A stretch of 11,703 nucleotides of DNA. Origin: Sporosarcina sp. GTDB taxonomy: Bacteria > Bacillota > Bacilli > Bacillales_A > Planococcaceae. The stretch is taken from positions 1-11,703 of the forward strand of contig JARIDM010000045.1 of NCBI GenBank assembly GCA_029263945.1, given 5' to 3'. Numbering within the stretch: the first letter of the stretch is position 1; the number at the start of each line of letters is the position of its first letter. Under the pieces are notes generated by a model. That model had not been told where the DNA came from and ran no database searches. It was given only the letters and a program-made list of their open reading frames with translations. Made by a program: the position numbers and the translations under genes. Below are positions 1 to 4,961 of this stretch, in pieces.

Positions 1-1
1 A

Positions 2-721
2 TGGTATGCGCTACACGATCTCCGAACGATGGACTGGACATCTTGGAAAATGATTTCTAAAGAAGAGCGCCAATCGATTCTCAATGAATTTCAACAGTAC
101 CTCGACAAACTTCAAAAAGCACACGACGATCAGACAGGCAGTCACGCTTTTTATACAGTAATTGGACAAAAGGCAGACTTCATGCTGATGATTTTACGTC
201 CGACAATGGACGAAATTCAAGCGCTTGAAACAGAATTTAATAAACTCAGAATTGCAGACTTTACGCTCCCTGCCTATTCTTACGTATCCGTTGTTGAACT
301 ATCCAATTATTTAGCAGGCGATTCAGATGCTGATCCATATGAAAATCCATATGTCCGCGGTCGTTTATACCCAGAATTGCCCCGCAGCCAATATATTTGT
401 TTCTATCCTATGAACAAAAAGCGAGAAGGCGAAGATAACTGGTTTATGCTCGATATGGAGACCCGAAAAAAACTAATGTATGACCATGGGTTAATCGGCC
501 GTAGTTATGCGGGAAAAATTAAACAAATCATTTCAGGCTCTGTCGGTTTTGACGACTACGAATGGGGCGTAACCTTATTTTCAGATGACGTCCTGCAATT
601 TAAAAAGATTATATATGAAATGCGTTTTGACGAAGTTAGTGCTCGTTATGCTGAATTCGGTTCGTTCTTTATCGGCACATTATTGGATTCAGAAAAAACA
701 GCTACATTCTTTACAATTTAA
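2..721 (+). CDS. hemQ: HemQ, coproheme decarboxylase (5'-truncated by window edge)
   Basis: Last step of the coproporphyrin-dependent heme pathway of Gram-positive bacteria: oxidative decarboxylation of two propionates of coproheme III to give heme b, in the cytoplasm. The frame is open from base 2 and reads WYALHDLRT before the first ATG at 29, matching the N-terminal part of Bacillus YwfI/HemQ. The true start therefore lies outside the window, roughly 15 codons upstream, and ATG 29 is internal. Family landmarks are GQKADFMLMILRPT, PAYSYVSVVELSNY, CFYPMNKKR (Tyr of the FYPM segment is the likely reactive tyrosine) and HGLIGRSYAG (its His is the likely proximal heme ligand). These two residues lie 27 positions apart, as Tyr145 and His172 do in the Staphylococcus enzyme as I recall it. 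The conserved end GVTLFSDDVLQFKK...FDEVSARYAEFGSFF is intact. A strong terminator follows at 800-846. Confidence 0.96.
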   Translation, partial: WYALHDLRTMDWTSWKMISKEERQSILNEFQQYLDKLQKAHDDQTGSHAFYTVIGQKADFMLMILRPTMDEIQALETEFNKLRIADFTLPAYSYVSVVELSNYLAGDSDADPYENPYVRGRLYPELPRSQYICFYPMNKKREGEDNWFMLDMETRKKLMYDHGLIGRSYAGKIKQIISGSVGFDDYEWGVTLFSDDVLQFKKIIYEMRFDEVSARYAEFGSFFIGTLLDSEKTATFFTI

Positions 722-799
722 CGCATAAAAACGTTCAAGTGGTTAGGACAAAAGAGGTTAATCTAGAGGAAATAAGGAAGTAAGGAAGTAATCAATGTG

Positions 800-846
800 A
801 AACCGCGTGAAACCAAGATGCTTGTACTTGGCTTCACGCGGTTTTT
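800..846 (+). terminator. Rho-independent terminator of hemQ
   Basis: An 18-base left arm (800-817, AAACCGCGTGAAACCAAG) pairs with 827-844 (CTTGGCTTCACGCGGTTT) with one A/C mismatch and a 9-base loop. A run of five T (842-846) ends the structure. It lies 79 bases after the hemQ stop. Confidence 0.88.
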
Positions 847-902
847 GCATCTCACGCTTTTTGAAAAGAATCTAAAGTTTAAGGGATAACGCAACTGACT
901 AT

Positions 903-963
903 GTAAAAACTTGAGTTTTTACTGACCCACGAGTTAAATCGAGGCGATGTGTGGTCTTTTTTT
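903..963 (+). terminator. Tandem hairpins with T7 tail, terminator-like, no gene in front
   Basis: GTAAAAAC (903-910) pairs perfectly with GTTTTTAC (915-922) around a TTGA loop. Next, GACC+CAC (924-930) pairs with GTG+GGTC (949-956), with one bulged T, and is followed directly by seven T (957-963). The second hairpin looks like an intrinsic terminator, but the hemQ terminator is already upstream at 800-846, so what it would terminate is unclear. Confidence 0.4.
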
Positions 964-1031
964 GTGTTCTAGCTAGGTTAAAGGTCCCCTTTCGCCGATA
1001 AGTATGCCGAAAGTGCTGACAACACAAATAA

Positions 1032-1076
1032 AATCGTGTAAAACCAAGGATCTTGTTACTTATCTTCAAGCGGTTT
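1032..1076 (+). repeat. Degenerate copy of the hemQ terminator hairpin
   Basis: Aligned by eye with 801-844, this stretch shares AA.CG.GT.AAACCAAG, then CTTGT.ACTT, CTTCA and GCGGTTT in the same order, with one single-base insertion and about eight substitutions. The changes break much of the stem, so it probably no longer folds well. It reads as an old local duplication, or a second member of a dispersed hairpin repeat. Confidence 0.5.
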
Positions 1077-1143
1077 AGGTTTTGGCCCAGCCACTTTTTT
1101 TCGTGAACCTAATTAAAAACCTTCCCTTTCCAACAGATGCTTG

Positions 1144-1172
1144 TCATTTATTCTTTGTCTTCTGCATACCTT
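1144..1172 (+). promoter_or_regulatory. Possible SigE-type sporulation promoter for cwlJ-gerQ
   Basis: TCATTTA (1144-1150) fits the SigE -35 pattern KMATATT at 5 of 7 positions. CATACCTT (1165-1172) fits the -10 pattern CATACAHT at 7 of 8. The spacer is 14 bases, the usual distance. In B. subtilis cwlJ is a mother-cell SigE gene, which agrees. The predicted start of transcription would lie almost on the Shine-Dalgarno, giving a very short leader, and this lowers confidence. Confidence 0.4.
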
Positions 1173-1192
1173 TTCCATGAGGAGGTTTTTAT

Positions 1193-1612
1193 TTGGGTGT
1201 GATTGCTTACAACGAGGCTGAAATCGAATTACTCGCCCGACTGATGCGTGCCGAAGCGGAAGGGGATGGACTCGAAGGTATGCTCATGGTTGGTAACGTT
1301 GGCGTCAACCGCGTGCTTGGTGATTGCCTAGACTTCCGTGATATCCGTACCTTAGAACAAATGGTGAATCAGCGCCCTGGAGGTTTTGAAGCAACAACAA
1401 AAGGTTATTTTTATCAACGGGCACGTCCACAAGAAATCGCACTTGCGCGACGCGTCATTGAAGGCGAACGCTTTCATCCAGCAAGTCGAGCATTGTGGTT
1501 TTTCATGCCATCAGGTGGATGTCCCGCACAGTGGTACAATCAATGGAACACAGGACGCTATAAATCGCACTGTTTTTATTCTCCTTTGGTTAGCGATTGT
1601 CCATCAGTCTAA
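1193..1612 (+). CDS. cwlJ: CwlJ, spore cortex-lytic hydrolase
   Basis: Cell wall hydrolase of the SleB/CwlJ (Hydrolase_2) family that degrades spore cortex peptidoglycan during germination. In B. subtilis it sits at the coat/cortex boundary and responds to Ca-dipicolinate. The 139 residues match the usual length of about 140. Visible landmarks are LLARLMRAEAEGDG (predicted catalytic Glu21 in RAEAEG), GMLMVGNVGVNRV, GGFEATTKGYFYQRA, and the C-terminal CPAQWYNQWNTGRYKSHCFY. There is no signal peptide, typical of CwlJ and unlike SleB. The start is TTG 1193, fixed by GGAGG at 1181-1185 and by alignment to family N-termini. gerQ follows after 24 bases, so the two probably form one transcript; in B. 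subtilis each needs the other for coat localisation. Confidence 0.95.
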   Translation: MGVIAYNEAEIELLARLMRAEAEGDGLEGMLMVGNVGVNRVLGDCLDFRDIRTLEQMVNQRPGGFEATTKGYFYQRARPQEIALARRVIEGERFHPASRALWFFMPSGGCPAQWYNQWNTGRYKSHCFYSPLVSDCPSV

Positions 1613-1636
1613 TTCTACTCTTGAAAGGATGATTAA

Positions 1637-2020
1637 ATGGTCCAATATTATTGGAACCCCAATCCGCAACAACCTAATTTTCAAAATCAAAACATGCAAC
1701 AACAGATGCCACCGCCTGTAACGATTCCGAGCGGCAGACCCAATCTTCCACCTGGTGAACAATCGTACATCGAAAATATTTTACGGTTAAACATCGGTGA
1801 ACCAGGCACTTTTTATTTTTCCTTTTCACACACCCTTGGTGAAGAACTTAATGCGCGCAACATTGTAGGTTCTGTAGAAGCTGCAGGGCGAGATCACGTC
1901 ATTGTGCACGAAGATTCAACAGGCCATCAATTCCTTTTTCCAATGATTTACTTTGACTATGCTGAGTTCGACGGCCAGATAAACTATTTCCCACAAACAA
2001 TACAAACACGCGAATTATAG
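1637..2020 (+). CDS. gerQ: GerQ, spore coat protein required for CwlJ localisation (lysine-free variant)
   Basis: Coat protein needed for CwlJ to be present and active in the spore, and in B. subtilis a substrate of transglutaminase Tgl. The C-terminal domain is well conserved: ESYIENILRLN-like (QSYIENILRLN, about residues 43-53), VEAAGRDHVIV (about 83-93) and LFPMIYFDYAEFDGQINYF near the end. The N-terminal 40 residues are a low-complexity Gln/Asn/Pro tail with 8 Gln in the first 24. At 127 residues it is shorter than B. subtilis GerQ (about 181), and the missing part is in this tail. Codon by codon, it contains no lysine at all, whereas the B. subtilis protein is cross-linked through lysines near its N terminus. 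The start ATG 1637 has AAAGGATG at 1624-1631. Confidence 0.94.
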   Translation: MVQYYWNPNPQQPNFQNQNMQQQMPPPVTIPSGRPNLPPGEQSYIENILRLNIGEPGTFYFSFSHTLGEELNARNIVGSVEAAGRDHVIVHEDSTGHQFLFPMIYFDYAEFDGQINYFPQTIQTREL

Positions 2021-2065
2021 AGGCTGTAGTACATTTATTCAATAAAAGCACGCCATCAACTACAA

Positions 2066-2110
2066 AAAAACTTCTGCATGTCCACTTTACGCGGGCATGC
2101 AGAAGTTTTT
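2066..2110. terminator. Bidirectional terminator between gerQ and ywdK
   Basis: An 18-base left arm (2066-2083, AAAAACTTCTGCATGTCC) pairs fully with 2093-2110, with one T-G wobble and a 9-base loop. The A run before and T run after provide a U tract on both strands, so it can end gerQ (+) and the ywdK block (-). The right arm overlaps the ywdK stop codon (2109-2111). Confidence 0.9.
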
Positions 2111-2489
2111 AGTTTGAAAATTTGAGTGCTGCGAGAATGAGCATAATCCAACCAGCGATAAATGCAACGCCGCCAATCGGTGTAATTGCACCTAGAATTC
2201 CAATTTGAGTCAAGCTAAGCACATACAAGCTACCAGAGAAAATGATTGTTCCCGCAAGTAATAAATAGCCAGCCCAACTTAATTGTGTGAGGGGGCCTAA
2301 TAAAGAGCTGCTCATCAAAATACCAATTGCAAGCAAACCGAGTGCGTGAAACATTTGATATTGCACAGCAGTTTCCCAAATCGCTAAATAGTGAGCCGAT
2401 AATTTCTCTTTCAATGCATGGGCACCAAATGCACCAAACGCCACAGCAATCGCTGCATTAATCGCACCAGCTATAATAAAAAACGGCAT
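2109..2489 (-). CDS. ywdK: DUF423 membrane protein, YwdK-like
   Basis: Small integral membrane protein of the DUF423 family, 126 residues, close to the usual length of about 123. Four hydrophobic segments are visible, roughly residues 3-22, 46-62, 70-92 and 96-120. The signature AINAAIAVAFGAFGAHALK near the N terminus and the QYQMFHALGLLAIG segment are typical of the family. Its molecular function is unknown. The gene is last in the minus-strand block and lies next to the ywdI-like gene, as in Bacillus. The ribosome site is weak (GTGGGA on the minus strand). The stop codon lies inside the shared terminator stem. Confidence 0.9.
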   Translation of the reverse strand: MPFFIIAGAINAAIAVAFGAFGAHALKEKLSAHYLAIWETAVQYQMFHALGLLAIGILMSSSLLGPLTQLSWAGYLLLAGTIIFSGSLYVLSLTQIGILGAITPIGGVAFIAGWIMLILAALKFSN

Positions 2490-2511
2490 AAATCATTCCC
2501 ACTTTCATCTT

Positions 2512-2541
2512 AAAATAGTTTTACATAGACACTCGAGTCAA
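2512..2541 (-). promoter_or_regulatory. Candidate internal promoter in front of ywdK
   Basis: On the minus strand, TTGACT (2536-2541) and TATTTT (2512-2517) are separated by 18 bases. This is a reasonable SigA-like pair in the 64-base gap between the ywdI-like gene and ywdK. It may only supplement read-through from upstream. Confidence 0.3.
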
Positions 2542-2553
2542 GTTCAAGCCGAT

Positions 2554-2826
2554 TTAAAAGTCAAACAGAGATCCACCGTTTGCGCCGTCTTCCTCGACAA
2601 GCGGTTTTGCTTCCAGGGATGTAGGCACTTGCGCAATTGGTGCTTGAGATAAAACGGATGCTTGAGGTTTAACTTGAACTTTCTTTTCAGCCTGTCCACC
2701 AAGTACCACTTCGCAAAGCGATCGAATTGCCGCAACAGCTTCACGTACTTCTTGCTCATTCGATGTTTTTTGTGCAACGTGTAGTTGGTGCGACATTTCT
2801 AGTAATATGCGGTCATAGGAGATCAT
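2554..2826 (-). CDS. ywdI: YwdI-like protein (DUF5327 type)
   Basis: A 90-residue soluble protein resembling B. subtilis YwdI by N-terminal pattern and by position between ywdK and ung. Residues 1-45 form a likely helical segment with the pattern YDRILLEMSHQL...VREAVAAIRSLCEVVLGG. Residues 46-80 are a low-complexity linker rich in Gln, Ala, Pro and Val. The C terminus is the short conserved-looking GGSLFDF. No catalytic motif is visible and the function is unknown. Its ATG overlaps the TGA of the upstream 58-residue gene (ATGA), so translation is probably coupled. That also explains the lack of a strong Shine-Dalgarno of its own. Confidence 0.8.
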   Translation of the reverse strand: MISYDRILLEMSHQLHVAQKTSNEQEVREAVAAIRSLCEVVLGGQAEKKVQVKPQASVLSQAPIAQVPTSLEAKPLVEEDGANGGSLFDF

Positions 2827-2999
2827 TTGCCACCATCTCTTTTCTTTCTTTTATATTTCATGCATTCTAAACCAGAAGACTTTTTGACAACAGTCGACGG
2901 TAATTCACGGGTTTTAAATCCATAGGCTTTACATCCGCGGGGGTTCTGTTGGTCCCACGTCACAAAAAAGTATTCGCAGTCAAAGCAATTCACAGCCAT
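2823..2999 (-). CDS. Small four-cysteine (zinc-ribbon-like) protein, 58 residues
   Basis: An easily missed gene. On the minus strand, ATG at 2999 is preceded by AGAGGTG at 7-base spacing and opens a frame of 58 codons. The protein starts MAVNCFDCEYFFVTWDQQNP, continues RGCKAYGFKTRELPSTVV, and ends in a basic tail rich in Lys and Arg. Cys5 and Cys8 form a CxxC pair, and Cys23 and Cys46 could complete a zinc site. I recall similar CxxCxxFxVTW...P.GCKxYGFK proteins as uncharacterised small proteins next to ung in other Bacillales, but I cannot confirm this here. Its stop overlaps the start of the YwdI-like gene by four bases, and ung lies 66 bases upstream. Function unknown; RNA, DNA or protein binding through a zinc ribbon is only a guess. 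Confidence 0.82.
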   Translation of the reverse strand: MAVNCFDCEYFFVTWDQQNPRGCKAYGFKTRELPSTVVKKSSGLECMKYKRKKRDGGK

Positions 3000-3020
3000 A
3001 GCGACACCTCTTTCTTCCTT

Positions 3021-3049
3021 ACTTTACCACGTCAACATAGTCGCATCAA
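3021..3049 (-). promoter_or_regulatory. Candidate internal promoter for the 58-residue gene, ywdI and ywdK
   Basis: On the minus strand, TTGATG (3044-3049) and TAAAGT (3021-3026) are separated by 17 bases in the gap after ung. Each box matches the SigA consensus at 4 of 6 positions. Co-transcription with ung is equally possible. Confidence 0.35.
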
Positions 3050-3065
3050 ACATACTTCACAAATT

Positions 3066-3767
3066 TTATTCTGATTCTTTTTCCCTCGCGCAACCTGTTT
3101 CGCACCAATTAATCGGAGTTTCGTGCCATTCTTCCAATCGTTGGTTTGCTTTTGAATACGGTTTGCTACCTAAAAAACCACGACTGGCACTCAATGGACT
3201 TGGATGAAAAGATTCAATAATGGCGTGTCTTGACAAGTCAATTAACTTTTTCTTCTCTTGTGCGGGGCGTCCCCATAAAATGAATACGATAGGCTTCTCT
3301 CGTGCCGACAATTTCTCAATCACTTTGTCTGTAAACGTCTCCCAACCTTGTTTTTTATGGGCATGCGCTTGTCCGTCACGAACGGTCAACACTGTATTCA
3401 ACAGGAGTACACCCTGCTTGGCCCAGCCTGTTAACGTGCCTTCCAGCGGCACTTCACAACCGATATCCGTAGAAAGCTCTTTGAACATATTACGCAAACT
3501 TGGTGGGACGCGCACACCAGAATTTACTGAAAAGCTTAACCCATGTGCTTGTCCAGGCCCATGATATGGATCTTGTCCTAAAATTACGACCTTCACATCC
3601 TGAAACGGCGTTAATTGAAACGCAGTCCATAAATCTGTTTTAGGCGGATAAATCGTTTCTTCTACGTATTCTTTCGCTAAAAATTTTTGAAGGTCTTGAT
3701 AATAGTTCTTTTCAAATTCAGCGTGTAAACATGCATCCCAATCATTTCCAAAAACACTTTCAGCCAA
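3066..3767 (-). CDS. ung: Uracil-DNA glycosylase, family 1 (UNG)
   Basis: Removes uracil from DNA by cleaving the N-glycosidic bond, starting base excision repair. At 233 residues it is of typical length (B. subtilis about 225). The family-1 motifs are complete: GQDPYHGPGQAHGLSFSV at 64-81 (catalytic water-activating Asp66), LLLNT with the uracil-binding Asn124, and the DNA-intercalation loop HPSPLSASRG at 188-197 with His188. The start is TTG 3767 with AAGGAG at 3777-3782. This site lies inside the last codons of the DUF4230 gene, whose stop is only 6 bases upstream of the ung start, so translation is probably coupled. A short Cys-containing C-terminal tail (WCETGCAREKESE) follows the conserved domain. 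Confidence 0.97.
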   Translation of the reverse strand: MAESVFGNDWDACLHAEFEKNYYQDLQKFLAKEYVEETIYPPKTDLWTAFQLTPFQDVKVVILGQDPYHGPGQAHGLSFSVNSGVRVPPSLRNMFKELSTDIGCEVPLEGTLTGWAKQGVLLLNTVLTVRDGQAHAHKKQGWETFTDKVIEKLSAREKPIVFILWGRPAQEKKKLIDLSRHAIIESFHPSPLSASRGFLGSKPYSKANQRLEEWHETPINWCETGCAREKESE

Positions 3768-3773
3768 CTTGCG

Positions 3774-4523
3774 TCACTCCTTAAATTCAATCGTTACTTC
3801 GTAGCCAGCAAATGAAAACATTTCTTGTAACGTTTCTTCTGCATTCTTTTGCGCCGTCTCCAATACACCTTGTTGCTTTGTCTCTTCAACGATTAACGTC
3901 TTCGCTTCTGCTGCTAATTCATAAGCTTCTTCAATATTGGCTTTTTCTCGGAACAATCCCTCATACGAGAAAATTTCTACTTGGTCAAAAAGTATTTCTG
4001 CACCGCCTAAAAATTGTGCTTTAGGTAATGTTAACGTTGCTGTCTTCTTCTCGTGATTTACAGTCATGTCTTTTTCCGTTAAACGTGAGAGTTCAACACC
4101 TGCTTTCACAGAACCTGGAATAATCACAAGAAGCTGACGTTTCGTGCCTGGTAAATTAACCCCAATGCTTTTTCCAAATACTTCATTGTCTTGTCGCTCT
4201 ATAATCACTTTCGTATATGCTTCAGCTGTTGCCAGTTCATTTAAATCTTGGATTCGTTCTAAAAATGTAGTTTTTTGCTCGGTAAAGGTACTGCCGTTCA
4301 TCCAAAAGTAAAGTCCCCCTACCGTTACACCAATCGCCAATAAACCAAGAAGAATCATCAGTAAAAATGATTTTTTCCAGAGTGACATAAAGACTTTTCC
4401 AACTTGCCAAAAACCAGTGGAATGTCCCTTTACTTCCTCTACCGTAACCGCCGTCTCGGCTTCTCCTGCTTTTAATTCTCTCAGTAAACGTTCTATCTCG
4501 TCTATCTTTTTATGATCGTTCAT
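3774..4523 (-). CDS. DUF4230-type membrane-anchored protein
   Basis: About 249 residues. Residues 1-50 are charged and cytoplasmic, with a short coiled-coil-like stretch (KKIDEIERLLRELKAGE). One transmembrane helix spans about 52-74. The rest (75-249) is predicted outside the membrane. It contains LNELATAEAYTKVIIE, PGSVKAGVELSRLTEKDM, TLPKAQFLGG and a C-terminal helix with AAEAKTLIVEETKQQGVLETAQKNAEE; this order resembles DUF4230 proteins, whose function is unknown. I chose ATG 4523 rather than the in-frame TTG at 4547 because GGCGAG precedes it at 6 bases and the TTG has no ribosome site. It is the first gene of the minus-strand block and is tightly linked to ung. Confidence 0.8.
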   Translation of the reverse strand: MNDHKKIDEIERLLRELKAGEAETAVTVEEVKGHSTGFWQVGKVFMSLWKKSFLLMILLGLLAIGVTVGGLYFWMNGSTFTEQKTTFLERIQDLNELATAEAYTKVIIERQDNEVFGKSIGVNLPGTKRQLLVIIPGSVKAGVELSRLTEKDMTVNHEKKTATLTLPKAQFLGGAEILFDQVEIFSYEGLFREKANIEEAYELAAEAKTLIVEETKQQGVLETAQKNAEETLQEMFSFAGYEVTIEFKE

Positions 4524-4554
4524 CGTGATCTCGCCATTCCCTTTCAACTTGCCT

Positions 4555-4612
4555 AGTCTATACTTCTACGTTTAGACTATCGTATAATTACAGTTTCAAC
4601 AACTAGATAGTC
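4555..4612. promoter_or_regulatory. Divergent promoter region with inverted TAGACT motifs
   Basis: Minus strand: TTGAAA (4594-4599) and TCTAAA (4571-4576) with a 17-base spacer could drive the DUF4230-ung block. Plus strand: a perfect TATAAT at 4583-4588, with a poor -35, could drive the gene at 4642. The two overlap. AGTCTA (4555-4560), TAGACTAT (4573-4580) and ATAGTC (4607-4612) are repeated in both orientations around them and may be operator half-sites. Confidence 0.45.
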
Positions 4613-4628
4613 ATGGTAAGATGTGGTT

Positions 4629-4634
4629 GGAGGG
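4629..4634 (+). promoter_or_regulatory. Shine-Dalgarno fixing the start at 4642
   Basis: GGAGGG lies 7 bases before ATG 4642, within the longer open frame that begins at ATG 4621. This makes 4642 the likely start. Confidence 0.75.
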
Positions 4635-4641
4635 ATGCAAG

Positions 4642-4908
4642 ATGCCTGATATGCACATGCGTGATAAACTTAGAAAAGTAACAGAAGCCGCACAAAAACC
4701 CGACCAAGTTCCAGAGCATTCTAAAATAATTGGTTTGCGGCTATTTTTTATCTGTTCTTTTATTGGGATTTTCGGTCTCTTTGCTTTTGCCTGTACGTTA
4801 TGGTTTTACGGACATCCACTCGGCGCAGTTATCACTTTACTTATCGCACTTAGTTTCCTTTATATGACGGTTAAGCTCCGCTCTGCTGAAGAAATTCCGA
4901 AACCTTAA
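4642..4908 (+). CDS. Small two-helix membrane protein, unknown function
   Basis: An 88-residue protein. Residues 1-30 are charged and cytoplasmic. Two hydrophobic helices follow, about 31-54 (IGLRLFFICSFIGIFGLFAF) and 59-76 (PLGAVITLLIALSFLYMT), then a short tail ending EEIPKP. I recognise no family. The open frame begins at ATG 4621, but the GGAGGG at 4629-4634 supports ATG 4642. It lies divergent from the DUF4230 gene and 53 bases before pdxK. No terminator is visible between them, so it may be co-transcribed with pdxK. Confidence 0.75.
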   Translation: MPDMHMRDKLRKVTEAAQKPDQVPEHSKIIGLRLFFICSFIGIFGLFAFACTLWFYGHPLGAVITLLIALSFLYMTVKLRSAEEIPKP

Positions 4909-4961
4909 TTCTTGTATTATTCACTAAACAAACCCAATCTAATTATAAGGAGTTTTACACA

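Larger units (their letters stand above)
722..1192. other. 471-base gene-free interval between hemQ and cwlJ
   Basis: No reading frame here has both a plausible start with Shine-Dalgarno and a coherent protein. What can be seen: a short direct repeat (TAAGGAAG twice, 773-788); the hemQ terminator (800-846); a perfect 8-bp hairpin (903-922); a hairpin followed by seven T (924-963); a 6-bp hairpin CTTTCG/CGAAAG (989-1013); a decayed copy of the hemQ terminator (1032-1076); and a possible SigE-type promoter just before cwlJ (1144-1172). No riboswitch or T-box core that I recognise is present. Confidence 0.6.

Noticed and set aside
29..31. ATG 29 as the real start of hemQ
   Set aside because: The frame is open to base 2 and the nine codons before it match the conserved HemQ N-terminal region.
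1386..1721. 111-codon plus-strand frame across the end of cwlJ and start of gerQ
   Set aside because: It overlaps two well-supported genes in another frame and has no Shine-Dalgarno and no coherent domain.
2544..2777. 77-codon minus-strand frame, very basic
   Set aside because: It is a shadow of the YwdI-like gene in another frame. The composition (many Lys, Arg, Leu) comes from the antiphase reading, and there is no start site.
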